A stretch of 64,000 nucleotides of DNA from Acidimicrobiia bacterium. Lineage in GTDB: Bacteria > Actinomycetota > Acidimicrobiia > Spongiisociales > UBA11373. Position 1 is the first letter of the stretch, and every line of letters begins with the position of its first letter. Of the stretch, positions 40,080 through 47,751 are shown one piece after another. A model generated the notes under the pieces. The model searched no databases and had not been told where the DNA came from. It was given only the letters and a program-made list of their open reading frames with translations. The stretch covers positions 1,533,469 to 1,597,468 of the forward strand of contig CP129495.1 in NCBI GenBank assembly GCA_030584185.1. Direction: 5' to 3'. The translations under genes were made by a program, and so were the position numbers.

Positions 40080-40085
40080 TACCCT
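40080..40085 (+). promoter_or_regulatory. -10 box for the WS/DGAT gene
   Basis: TACCCT, 10 nt before ATG 40096; a very short leader is expected. Confidence 0.4.
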
Positions 40086-40095
40086 TGCGGTTGCG

Positions 40096-41505
40096 ATGAC
40101 CGATTACGAGCGGCTGTCCTTCCTGGACAACACCTTCCTCGCCATGGAAGGGCCCACCAATCCGATGCACGTGGGTGCCACCCTGTCGTTCGCCCCGGGT
40201 GGTCTCGCCACCGCCGACGGAGGGGTGGACATCGACTCCGTCCGGGCGTTCATCGGCAACCGACTCCAGTACGTCCCGCGCTACCGGCAGCGGTTGGAGT
40301 GGATTCCCATCGAGCGCCATCCGGTCTGGGTGGACGACGCCCACTTCGACCTCACCTACCACGTGCGCCACACCGCCCTGCCCCGTCCCGGCACCGAGGA
40401 GCAGCTGCGGATGCTGGCCGGACGCATCCTCAGCCAGCGCCTCGATCGGAACCGTCCCCTGTGGGAGGTGTGGGTGGTGGAGGGCCTCGCCGACGGGGGC
40501 TTCGCCCTGGTGAGCAAGGTTCATCACTGCATGATCGACGGCCTTTCGGGGGTCGACCTGCTCAAGGTGCTGCTGGCGCCGTTCCCATCCGACGACCTCG
40601 GGGAGCCCGACGACTTCAGGCCGCGACCGGCTCCGACGCCGGCACGGCTGCTCGGCGAGGAGTTGGGGCGTCGCATGCGGAGTTCCCGCGAGGCGGTGCG
40701 CGAGGCGCGGCGCTTCGCCCGGGAGTCACGACTCCTCGGTGACGAGGCGAGACAGCGCATCGGCTCCATGGTGCAGTCGGCCCGCTCGGGGTGGCTCACC
40801 CGAGCCTCCGAGACCCCGCTCAACCCGCACATCGGACCGAACCGCCGGGTCGACTTCCTGGTCACCGACCTCGAGGAGGTGAAGAAGGTCAAGAACGCCC
40901 TGGGCGGAACGGTCAACGACACGGTGATCGCCGCCGTGTCCGGGGCGGTGCGATCGTTCCTGGTCGAGGAGAGGGGTTTCGACGTCGAGGGGATCGACTT
41001 CCGGGCGATGGTTCCGGTGTCGACCAGAGACGGGTCCGGCGCGGACCTCCCCGGCAACGCCGTCACCATGTGGCTGGTGCCGCTTCCCATCGACCTCGCC
41101 GGAGCCCGGGAGCGCCACGCCGCAGTCGTGGAGCGCACCACCCATCTCAAGGTCACCGATCAGGCCACCGGGGCCGCCCTGCTCACGCAGTCGGCGTCGT
41201 TCACGCCGTCGACGCTGCTGTCCCTGGCCGCCCGAGTGGCGGCGGCCACGATCCGGCCGTTCAACCTGACCGTCACCAACGTGCCCGGACCCCAGGTTCC
41301 GTTGCACCTGCTCTCTGCTCGACTGCGTCGGATCTTCCCGATGGTCCCCCTCTGGGTGAACCACGGACTCGGTGTGGCGCTGTTCTCTTACGACGGGACC
41401 CTCAACTGGGGGCTGGTGTCGGACTTCGACTCGGTACCCGACATCGACCGGTTTGCCGGCCACCTGCGGCGGGCACTCGACGAGCTGTTGGAAGCGGCAG
41501 GCTGA
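40096..41505 (+). CDS. Wax ester synthase / diacylglycerol acyltransferase (469 aa)
   Basis: WS/DGAT (Tgs-like) enzyme that esterifies acyl-CoA to diacylglycerol or fatty alcohols for storage lipid. The catalytic HHxxxDG motif is HHCMIDG (143-149). Other family marks are SFLDNTFLAMEGPTNPMHVG at the start, PLWEVWVVEGL before the active site, and a C-terminal NVPGPQVPLHLLSARL. Length is normal. The ATG gives the family N-terminus; a longer open frame overlaps the antiporter and is not used. Confidence 0.92.
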   Translation: MTDYERLSFLDNTFLAMEGPTNPMHVGATLSFAPGGLATADGGVDIDSVRAFIGNRLQYVPRYRQRLEWIPIERHPVWVDDAHFDLTYHVRHTALPRPGTEEQLRMLAGRILSQRLDRNRPLWEVWVVEGLADGGFALVSKVHHCMIDGLSGVDLLKVLLAPFPSDDLGEPDDFRPRPAPTPARLLGEELGRRMRSSREAVREARRFARESRLLGDEARQRIGSMVQSARSGWLTRASETPLNPHIGPNRRVDFLVTDLEEVKKVKNALGGTVNDTVIAAVSGAVRSFLVEERGFDVEGIDFRAMVPVSTRDGSGADLPGNAVTMWLVPLPIDLAGARERHAAVVERTTHLKVTDQATGAALLTQSASFTPSTLLSLAARVAAATIRPFNLTVTNVPGPQVPLHLLSARLRRIFPMVPLWVNHGLGVALFSYDGTLNWGLVSDFDSVPDIDRFAGHLRRALDELLEAAG

Positions 41506-41512
41506 GCGACGC

Positions 41513-43018
41513 TCACCAGGAGCGATCGCCGATGGCGTACAGCCAGCCTTCGAGGGTGCCGACCAGGATGACGCCGTTGGGCGCCACCGCCGGGGAGGAG
41601 AGGATCGAGTAGGAGTCCTCGGGTCCCCACTGGCAGAACTCGGCCCCGAACTCGGGCGGGAAGGTCCCGGGCCCGCCATGGTCGCCGAGGAAGATTCTCC
41701 ACTCGACCTGCCCTGTCACCACCGAGACCGCATAGAGGCCGCCGTCGTGGCGGGGAAGCACCACCTGGCCCGAGACCACGACCGGGGAGGGCCAGTGCGG
41801 GTAGCAGTACGAGCCGGTGACCGTGTCCCACACGGTGTCCCCGCTGAGGGCGTCGAGGGCGATCAGCCGGTCCGAGTAGGCCTCGCCGTAGACCAGGAGG
41901 TCGCCGACGTGGGCCGGCGAGGATCGGATGTTCCCCCAGTCGTTCTTGAGGCCGGCGGCATCGCGTGCCCGCCACACCTCATCGCCGGTTGCCTTGTCGA
42001 GGGCGGCGATGGCGGGCTCGGCGAACAGGTCCTCGCGCAGCAGGGTGATCACCACCAGGTCGCCGACGATGGTCGGTGCGGCGTAGATGCGGGCCAGCGC
42101 CCCGGCGGTGTCCTGGCTGCGCACCTCGCGGCGCCACACGATCTCGCCCGAGAGGTCGAACGCCACCACGTCGCGGTTCTCACCGGCCACGACGATGATC
42201 TCGCCATCCGTGCTGGCTCCGCCCCGGACCGCACCGTCCACCTGCTTCTGCCACAGGCGCGTGCCGGTGCGAATCTCGTAGGCGGTGACGTATCCGTCGG
42301 CATCGCCCACGACCACCATGTCGTCGATGACCAGGGGGTGGCCGAACACCGCCACCCCGAGCTGCTCCTCCCAAACCAGTTCCATGTCGGATGCCGACAG
42401 GCCCCAGACCCGACCCTCGTCTCCGGTGGCGACGACGATCCCGTTGCCGAAGGCCACACCGTTGACGTCATGGGTGGCCTGGAAGTAGGCCTTGCGCTCT
42501 CCCGTGCCGAGGTCGATGGCGTACACCCCGTCGAGACGGTCCGGGACTCCCTGGAGGACGCCCGCGCTCCCCACGTAGACGGTGTTGTTGGCCACGATCG
42601 GACTGTTCAGCCACCCGCTGATCCCCACCTCCTGGCTCCACATGATCTTGGGCGTGGTGATCGTCGGAGCGTCCGTGCACCCCTCTCTGGAGCCCGAGCC
42701 CTGGAAAGTGGGCCACTGCTCGGGCGTGGTCTCGCACTCGATGGATACTCCGGCGAGGAGGAGCCCGGCATCGTCCACTGCGACGCCCGCCGGCAGCAGG
42801 AGCGTGGGGATGGTGGCGTCTTCCAGCGTGAGCACCCTTCCCACGTCGTCGTCGGCGTCGCGAAACCCCCACCAGTAGATGGACACCGCCAGGAAGGCGA
42901 CGATCACCAGGGGCAGCACGAGGCGCCCGATCCCGATGTCGCCCTCGAACCCGGCCACGGATCCGCGGGTGCGCCCGCCGTCGGTGAGGAAGCTGGCGTA
43001 GTGGTGTCGTCGAGCCAT
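41513..43018 (-). CDS. Membrane-anchored PQQ-like beta-propeller protein (501 aa)
   Basis: One membrane helix near the N-terminus (IGRLVLPLVIVAFLAVSIYW) after about 30 cytoplasmic residues, then an external domain made of repeated PQQ-type blades: VYVGSAG, VVATGDEGRVWGL, VVVGDADGYVTAYE, VVAGENRDVVAFDL, LVYGEAYSDRLIALDA, ILVGTLEGWLYAIG. Such quinoprotein-like propellers often serve as scaffolds rather than dehydrogenases; the PQQ-binding residues cannot be judged. ATG 43018 chosen because TAACCT lies 8 nt before it; an upstream in-frame start has no signal. Confidence 0.82.
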   Translation of the reverse strand: MARRHHYASFLTDGGRTRGSVAGFEGDIGIGRLVLPLVIVAFLAVSIYWWGFRDADDDVGRVLTLEDATIPTLLLPAGVAVDDAGLLLAGVSIECETTPEQWPTFQGSGSREGCTDAPTITTPKIMWSQEVGISGWLNSPIVANNTVYVGSAGVLQGVPDRLDGVYAIDLGTGERKAYFQATHDVNGVAFGNGIVVATGDEGRVWGLSASDMELVWEEQLGVAVFGHPLVIDDMVVVGDADGYVTAYEIRTGTRLWQKQVDGAVRGGASTDGEIIVVAGENRDVVAFDLSGEIVWRREVRSQDTAGALARIYAAPTIVGDLVVITLLREDLFAEPAIAALDKATGDEVWRARDAAGLKNDWGNIRSSPAHVGDLLVYGEAYSDRLIALDALSGDTVWDTVTGSYCYPHWPSPVVVSGQVVLPRHDGGLYAVSVVTGQVEWRIFLGDHGGPGTFPPEFGAEFCQWGPEDSYSILSSPAVAPNGVILVGTLEGWLYAIGDRSW

Positions 43019-43026
43019 CGGGAAAA

Positions 43027-43032
43027 AGGTTA
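43027..43032 (-). promoter_or_regulatory. -10 box for the beta-propeller gene
   Basis: TAACCT on the minus strand, 8 nt before ATG 43018. Confidence 0.45.
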
Positions 43033-43071
43033 GGGGCACCTGGGGCAATCGGATCTGAGGGATCCGGCGAG

Positions 43072-43077
43072 TACGCT
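43072..43077 (+). promoter_or_regulatory. -10 box for the NYN-LOTUS gene
   Basis: TACGCT, 7 nt before ATG 43085. Confidence 0.5.
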
Positions 43078-43084
43078 GATCGGC

Positions 43085-44116
43085 ATGGACGTCTCAGAGG
43101 AGCGCATCGCCCTCTTCATGGACTTCGAGAACCTGGCGATCGGAGCCCGCGAGGACCTCGGCGGCGCCCGTTTCGAGATGAAGCCGGTTTCGGATGCGCT
43201 TGCCGAGCGGGGGCGTGTCGTCGTGCGGCGTGCCTACGCCGACTGGAACCTCTTCGAGGACTCTCGGCGCATGCTGGCCGAACACCACGTCGAGATGATC
43301 GAGATCCCGCAGCGGATGGGAGCGAGCCGCAAGAACGCCGCCGACATCAAGATGGCGGTGGACGCCATCGAGCTCTGCTTCGAGCGGGATTACATCACGA
43401 CGTATGTGATCGCCACCGGGGACAGCGACTTCACCCCGCTGGTCCACAAGCTGCGTGAGCTGAACCGGAGGGTGGTGGGGATCGGCCTGCGGGCCTCCAC
43501 ATCGGCGATGCTTCCCCCGGCCTGCGACGAGTTCCTCTTCTACGAGACCCTGGACGGTGTCGAGTTGCCGCAGCGGGCCGCCCGCAAGCCGCGCCGAGAG
43601 GCGGCGCCCGCCCAGTCGCAGTCGAAGTCCCCCGACGTCGGGGCCGACCTGGAGCGCCTGGTCACCCAGACCCTCTCCGGCCTGCAGCGGTCGGGGAGTG
43701 GCGTGGTACTCGCCTCGAGCCTGAAGCGCGCCCTGTTGCGCAAGGACCCGACCTTCTCCGAGGCGGATCACGGATTCCGCACCTTCGGCGAGTTGTTGCG
43801 TCACCTCGCCGACCGGGGCGTGGTGGACCTGGCCGAGAGCGGGGCGCGCGGCGATCCCGAGGTCACCTTCAAGGCGTCGGGGGGTCAGGACGAGCACGCC
43901 TTCGAGTTGTTGCGTCAGGTGGTGGCCAAGGGGAAGGGCCCGGCGGCACTCTCCGGGCTCAAGGATCGGATCCGCAAGATCGAGCCGGCGTTCTCCGAGA
44001 AGGACTACGGCTACGGCGGATTCCTGCAGTTCTCCAAGGCGGCGGCGGCCAGGGGCGTGGTCGAGATGGCCTGGTCCGACGACGCCGAGGAGTACCTGCT
44101 CACTCTCCCCGAATGA
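43085..44116 (+). CDS. NYN-domain nuclease with two OST-HTH/LOTUS domains (343 aa)
   Basis: The N-terminal PIN-like NYN domain (7-155) keeps its acidic residues: LFMDFENL (Asp13), KNAADIKMAVDAIE (Asp87) and ATGDSDFTPLVHKLRE (Asp113, Asp115). After a basic linker there are two OST-HTH/LOTUS winged helices (about 182-258 and 265-340), with the repeated pattern FSEADHGFRTFGELLRHL and FSEKDYGYGGFLQFSK. LabA/MARF1-like proteins of this layout are predicted RNases or RNA-binding regulators. It overlaps the next gene by four bases (ATGA). Confidence 0.9.
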   Translation: MDVSEERIALFMDFENLAIGAREDLGGARFEMKPVSDALAERGRVVVRRAYADWNLFEDSRRMLAEHHVEMIEIPQRMGASRKNAADIKMAVDAIELCFERDYITTYVIATGDSDFTPLVHKLRELNRRVVGIGLRASTSAMLPPACDEFLFYETLDGVELPQRAARKPRREAAPAQSQSKSPDVGADLERLVTQTLSGLQRSGSGVVLASSLKRALLRKDPTFSEADHGFRTFGELLRHLADRGVVDLAESGARGDPEVTFKASGGQDEHAFELLRQVVAKGKGPAALSGLKDRIRKIEPAFSEKDYGYGGFLQFSKAAAARGVVEMAWSDDAEEYLLTLPE

Positions 44117-44898
44117 GCCGGCCCATGGCGCTGGTGCGCGCCGTGCCCGATTCCTTCTCCGACTGCGTGACCGCTGCCCCGCCGGTGCCTCCGCTGGACC
44201 CGGTCGTGGCGCGAGAGCAGCACCACTGCTACGCGGCGGCACTGGAGGCGGGGGGCTTCGCAGTCGTCACGATCCCTGGCGACGAGGCCCATCCCGACTC
44301 GCCGTTCATCGAGGACACGGCGGTGATCATCGACGATGCCGCCCTCCTCACCCACCCGGGCAACCCCTCCCGACGCGGAGAGGTGGCCGGCACCCAGGAG
44401 GCTCTGGCCGGCCTGGTCGCCGTGGAGCGGATGCCGGTCGTCGGAACCCTCGACGGTGGCGACGTGCTCCAGGTGGGCCGGACCGTCCTCATCGGGTTGA
44501 GCCGCAGGACCGACCAGGCCGGGGCCGACACCCTCGAGGCGTTCGCCCGGGCGCGCCATCGATCGGTGCGGCGGGTTCCGGTGCGCTCGACCCTGCACTT
44601 GAAGTCGGGGTTGTCGGCCGTCGACGACGAGACGGTCCTCTGGCATCCGGCGGCCTGCGACCGGGACCTGCTCGACGGCCTGCGGGTGGTCGAGGTGCCG
44701 GGAGACGATCCGGAGGCGGCCAACGTGGTCCGGCTTCCCGACGGCGCCGTCCTGGTCGCCGCACACCAGCCTCGCAGTGCCGAGCTGGTCGCCGGCCTGG
44801 GGCTGCGACCCGTGGCAGTGGACGTGTCCGAGTTCGCCCGTGCCGATGGCGGCCTCACCTGCCTGTCGCTCCGGATGAGGTCGGTGTACCGGGCATGA
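44113..44898 (+). CDS. Dimethylarginine dimethylaminohydrolase-like protein (261 aa)
   Basis: Guanidino-group-modifying (pentein) fold. Catalytic Cys250 in GGLTCLSLR, His162 in STLHLKSG, and acidic residues in FIEDTAV match DDAH, which hydrolyses methylated arginine to citrulline and a methylamine; related enzymes act on arginine or other guanidines. The family GTLDGGDVLQVG motif is present. Overlap with the NYN-LOTUS gene indicates one operon. The role next to an RNase and a proteasome activator is unclear. Confidence 0.87.
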   Translation: MSRPMALVRAVPDSFSDCVTAAPPVPPLDPVVAREQHHCYAAALEAGGFAVVTIPGDEAHPDSPFIEDTAVIIDDAALLTHPGNPSRRGEVAGTQEALAGLVAVERMPVVGTLDGGDVLQVGRTVLIGLSRRTDQAGADTLEAFARARHRSVRRVPVRSTLHLKSGLSAVDDETVLWHPAACDRDLLDGLRVVEVPGDDPEAANVVRLPDGAVLVAAHQPRSAELVAGLGLRPVAVDVSEFARADGGLTCLSLRMRSVYRA

Positions 44899-44904
44899 GG
44901 GTCG

Positions 44905-44910
44905 TATCCT
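44905..44910 (+). promoter_or_regulatory. -10 box for bpa
   Basis: TATCCT, 7 nt before ATG 44918. Confidence 0.5.
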
Positions 44911-44917
44911 CCCGACG

Positions 44918-45373
44918 ATGACCGACAGCGAGACGGCGGTACCCGCCGAAGTGATTGAGGAGCCGGAGCCGGACCCGTCTTTCGTGAAGGCGCCCAAGCT
45001 GATGCGGATCGCCTCCATGACCAGGGCGATGCTCGACGAGATCCGCCAGGCGCCGCTCGACGACGCCGGCCGGCGGCGTCTCGCCGACATCTTCGACAAC
45101 TCCATCATGGAGCTTCAGGACGTGCTCAGCCCCGACCTGCGCCAGGAGCTCGACGGGCTGTTCATTCCGTTGGCGGCGGAGACCGTCACCGAAGCCGAGC
45201 TTCGAGTGGCTCAGGCTCAGCTGGTGGGATGGCTGGAGGGGCTGTTCGCCGGGATCCAGGCGACCCTTTGGAGCCAGCAGGCGGCGGCCGCCAGCCAATT
45301 GGAGCAGATGCGGGTGCGGGCGCTCGAAGCGGGCCGTGCCCGCCCGGGTGACGTGCCCGGGCAGTACCTCTGA
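44918..45373 (+). CDS. bpa: Bacterial proteasome activator Bpa/PafE (151 aa)
   Basis: DUF2587 family. The helical core (KLMRIASMTRAMLDEIRQAP, ELQDVLSPDLRQEL, AQLVGWLEGLFAGIQATLW) and the last four residues GQYL, which dock into the 20S proteasome, match mycobacterial PafE (Rv3780). It forms ATP-independent rings that open the proteasome to unfolded proteins. Its presence implies a 20S proteasome elsewhere in this genome. Own promoter likely (TATCCT box); PlsC-like gene overlaps by one base. Confidence 0.93.
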   Translation: MTDSETAVPAEVIEEPEPDPSFVKAPKLMRIASMTRAMLDEIRQAPLDDAGRRRLADIFDNSIMELQDVLSPDLRQELDGLFIPLAAETVTEAELRVAQAQLVGWLEGLFAGIQATLWSQQAAAASQLEQMRVRALEAGRARPGDVPGQYL

Positions 45374-46356
45374 TGGACCGCCGCCGGCTGCTGCGCCGGC
45401 TGCGAACCGTCCCGACAGTCCTCCTGCTCTTCTTGTTGGTGACGATCACGGCGCCGCTGTGGCTGGCGGTCGGGCTGGTGGTCGACCTGTTCCGTCGGAT
45501 CGGCACCGGCAGGCCGTTCATGGCGGTGAGGATCTTCGCCTTCGGATGGGTGTACCTGGCGGTCGGCGTCGGCGGCCTGGTGCGTCTCCTGTGGGACTGG
45601 TTGGTGACCGGCTTCGGCAGGAACGGGGAGGCCCTGTTGGATCGCACCTATCGGATCCAGGAGTGGTGGGCCATCACCCTGTTCGGGGCGGTCCGGCGCA
45701 TCTTCGGGCTGACCGTTTCCGTGGACGGCCTCGACGATGTCGCTCCGGGCCCCGTGATCGTGATGATGCGCCACGCCTCGATCATCGACACCCTGCTGCC
45801 CAACGTGTTCGTGACGACGGGTGCCGGGATCCGACTTCGCTACGTGCTGAAGAAGGAGCTGCTCGCCGACCCCACGCTCGACATCGCCGGGAACCGGCTG
45901 ATCAACCACTTCGTGGATCGGGCGGGCGACTCGGCCGCCGAGGTGCGAGCGGTCCTCGCCCTGACCGACGGCCTCACGGCGTCCGAGGGGGTGCTCATCT
46001 ACCCCGAAGGCACCCGGTTCACCGAGGAGAGGCGTCGGCGGATCATCGAGAACCTCGAGGGCCGGGCATCGGAGCTGGCGGCGAAGGCGCGCAGCCTGCG
46101 CCGGGTGCTGCCACCGCGGGTCGGAGGCTCGACGGCGTTGCTGGAGAGTGGCCACGACGTCGTGGTCGCCGCCCACACCGGGCTGGAGCCGCTGGCGACC
46201 ATCCCGGACGCCTGGTCGGGGCGAATCGTCGGCTCGGAGCTGCGTATCCGGCTCCGCCGTTTTCCTGGCGCGTCGATCCCCGAAGGCAGGAGAGGGCGCG
46301 TCGATTGGCTCTTCGAGCGATGGGCGGAGGTGGACGCCTGGGTGGGCAGGGCGTGA
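45373..46356 (+). CDS. PlsC-like acyltransferase (327 aa)
   Basis: 1-acylglycerol-3-phosphate O-acyltransferase family. Two or three membrane segments in the first 85 residues are followed by the acyltransferase domain with the HX4D motif as RHASIID (about 136-142), a substrate Arg/Gly region and the YPEGTRF motif near 213-219. It probably makes or remodels phosphatidic acid at the membrane. The ATG overlaps the bpa stop (TGATG), so translation is coupled. A hairpin overlaps its stop codon. Confidence 0.85.
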   Translation: MDRRRLLRRLRTVPTVLLLFLLVTITAPLWLAVGLVVDLFRRIGTGRPFMAVRIFAFGWVYLAVGVGGLVRLLWDWLVTGFGRNGEALLDRTYRIQEWWAITLFGAVRRIFGLTVSVDGLDDVAPGPVIVMMRHASIIDTLLPNVFVTTGAGIRLRYVLKKELLADPTLDIAGNRLINHFVDRAGDSAAEVRAVLALTDGLTASEGVLIYPEGTRFTEERRRRIIENLEGRASELAAKARSLRRVLPPRVGGSTALLESGHDVVVAAHTGLEPLATIPDAWSGRIVGSELRIRLRRFPGASIPEGRRGRVDWLFERWAEVDAWVGRA

Positions 46357-46380
46357 GCACCGGCGTTTCGCCGGCTGCTC
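46355..46380 (+). terminator. Terminator of the bpa-PlsC operon
   Basis: Hairpin gagca-ccggcg / cgccgg-c-tgctc, ttt loop, one bulged base, starting inside the stop codon of the PlsC-like gene. Confidence 0.6.
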
Positions 46381-46414
46381 GAGTGGATGGCTGCCAGGCC
46401 AGGGACCGCCTGTC

Positions 46415-46699
46415 TCAGGCGAAGCTCGCCGAGCCGATGTACTCCACCAGCACCCGGTCGTCATCGTCATCGTCAACCGACCAGAGGATGACCCAGGCTT
46501 CTCCCGAAGCGTCAAGCATGACACACCACAACGGTGGGTCCTGGAATCTGTGTGCGCGCAGCCACGCTTGGCCGGGGTTCTCCTCGAGAGCATCCAGGAT
46601 CTCGTCGACGCGGTCGAGCACCTTGTGCCTGCGAGGATCTTCCCTCAAGCGGTCGTATTGGAGGAGGGCAATCTCTGGGCTCAAGAAGACTTCGGCCAC
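46415..46699 (-). CDS. RelE/ParE-like toxin candidate (94 aa)
   Basis: Small protein with the pattern of RelE/ParE folds: helix LSPEIALLQYDRLREDPRRH, helix VLDRVDEILDALEENP, then beta strands LWCVMLDASGEAWVILWSV and RVLVEYIGSASF. The SVDDDDDDRV acidic turn is unusual. GTG 46699 is the first possible start (an in-frame stop lies just upstream), and TAGTGT 6 nt before it fits a leaderless transcript. It is divergent from the AbrB-like gene with shared regulatory DNA, not the usual tandem toxin-antitoxin order. Confidence 0.6.
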   Translation of the reverse strand: MAEVFLSPEIALLQYDRLREDPRRHKVLDRVDEILDALEENPGQAWLRAHRFQDPPLWCVMLDASGEAWVILWSVDDDDDDRVLVEYIGSASFA

Positions 46700-46705
46700 A
46701 AGCCG

Positions 46706-46711
46706 ACACTA
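46706..46711 (-). promoter_or_regulatory. -10 box for the RelE-like gene
   Basis: TAGTGT on the minus strand, 6 nt before GTG 46699. Confidence 0.45.
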
Positions 46712-46719
46712 CCACAATG

Positions 46720-46763
46720 CCCCACTACCCTACTACCCAGTTGCCGTATTGTATCTAGTGGGG
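46720..46763. promoter_or_regulatory. Operator-like inverted repeat between the divergent pair
   Basis: ccccacta (46720-46727) and tagtgggg (46756-46763) are exact inverted repeats; further ctaccc/actaccc copies lie at 46724-46738. The right arm sits between the -35 and -10 of the plus-strand promoter, the left arm just upstream of the minus-strand -10, so one repressor could control both genes. Confidence 0.55.
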
Positions 46764-46769
46764 TAGAGT
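46741..46769 (+). promoter_or_regulatory. Promoter of the antitoxin-like gene
   Basis: TTGCCG at 46741-46746, 17-bp spacer, TAGAGT at 46764-46769; the spacer contains the right operator arm. A gaaaggggaa ribosome binding site follows. Confidence 0.5.
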
Positions 46770-46791
46770 GCTCGAAGAAAGGGGAACCCGG

Positions 46792-47031
46792 ATGTCAGCC
46801 GAAGCCGTAATGGTTGAGCTCGATCAGCGACGCCGACTCAGTCTTGGCAAGATCGGTCATGCGGGTCACAACCGGTACTTGGCGAGCGTCGAGCCCGACG
46901 GGACCATCATCTTGAGGCCCGCTGTCGTGATGACCGAACTCGAGGCATCGTTCCTCAGCAACGGCAAGCTCGTCGAGTCGATCCGTCGCCAGCGGAAGGA
47001 TCCAGGCGCCTACGTGAAGCGACCAAGGTAG
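46792..47031 (+). CDS. AbrB-like / antitoxin-type small protein (79 aa)
   Basis: The short chain VELDQRRRLSLGKIG, then YLASVEPDGTIILRPAVVMT, resembles the swapped-hairpin or ribbon-helix-helix antitoxins where 'D..GRISLGKI' leads to 'YLAEVEPDGTIVLRP' followed by a helix. ATG 46792 chosen for its aaaggggaa site 5-6 nt upstream; the upstream in-frame GTG overlaps the -10 box. It is divergent from the RelE-like gene and likely its repressor-antitoxin; this pairing is inference. Confidence 0.6.
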   Translation: MSAEAVMVELDQRRRLSLGKIGHAGHNRYLASVEPDGTIILRPAVVMTELEASFLSNGKLVESIRRQRKDPGAYVKRPR

Positions 47032-47103
47032 GCCGTCCCCCGGCCCGGTGTTCGGGGCGGGCATGTACCCGGGAATCGCCACCCCACGGAGTCCGTTCGG
47101 CCG

Positions 47104-47613
47104 TCAGGGGCCGGTGACCGTCACCGAATCGATCGTCGGCGGGTCGGCGGGGCGATCCTGGGCGTCGGTGGGCAGGGCGGCGATGGCGTCGACCACCTCC
47201 ATCCCGGAGGTGACCTTCCCGAAGATCGTGTAGGCCTTGGGGAGCCGCAGGTCTCCGAGGCACACGAAGAACTGGGAGCCGTTGGTGTTGGGCCCGGCGT
47301 TGGCCATGGCCACGGTGCCCCGGGTGTATCCGCGGGGGTCTTCGAGCTCGTCGCGGAAGGTGTAGCCGGGTCCGCCTCTTCCGGTGCCGGTCGGGTCGCC
47401 GGCCTGGATCACGAACCCGGGCACGATCCGATGGAAGATCACGCCGTCGTAGAAGCCGTCGCTGGCGAGAAAGAGAAAGTTGTTGACGGCCCGGGGCGCC
47501 TCGGCCGGGAAGAACTCGATGGTGACTTCGCCGAGCGAGGTGTGCAGGGTGGCCGAGTACTCGCCATCGAGGTCGATGGTGAGGTCCGGCGCCGCGGAGT
47601 AGGTCTGGGCCAT
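47104..47613 (-). CDS. Cyclophilin-type peptidyl-prolyl isomerase (169 aa)
   Basis: Complete single-domain cyclophilin: FHRIVPGFVIQAGDP (catalytic Arg in FHR), ANAGPNTNGSQFFVCL (substrate-binding Gln/Phe), and YTIFGKVTSGMEVVDAI. It lacks a signal peptide, so it acts in the cytoplasm in protein folding. A gaaagg site lies about 6 nt before the ATG. Confidence 0.94.
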   Translation of the reverse strand: MAQTYSAAPDLTIDLDGEYSATLHTSLGEVTIEFFPAEAPRAVNNFLFLASDGFYDGVIFHRIVPGFVIQAGDPTGTGRGGPGYTFRDELEDPRGYTRGTVAMANAGPNTNGSQFFVCLGDLRLPKAYTIFGKVTSGMEVVDAIAALPTDAQDRPADPPTIDSVTVTGP

Positions 47614-47687
47614 GGGCCGCCTTTCGGATGGGGCGGAGAACCCTAGCCCCCATCTGATGCCGGCTCGCCCACGAATGACAAAATCGT

Positions 47688-47712
47688 CTTACGCGTCAGT
47701 TTGACGCGTAAG
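47688..47712. promoter_or_regulatory. 11-bp perfect palindrome between acyl-CoA dehydrogenase and cyclophilin genes
   Basis: cttacgcgtca-gtt-tgacgcgtaag. It lies 39 nt after the acyl-CoA dehydrogenase stop and is followed on the minus strand by acgattttgtc, so a rho-independent terminator is the simplest reading; an operator for the cyclophilin gene is possible. It is notably richer in A/T than nearby hairpins. Confidence 0.55.
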
Positions 47713-47751
47713 GGGTGCCGTCGACGCCGAGGTCGAGCGGATTCGGGCTGC

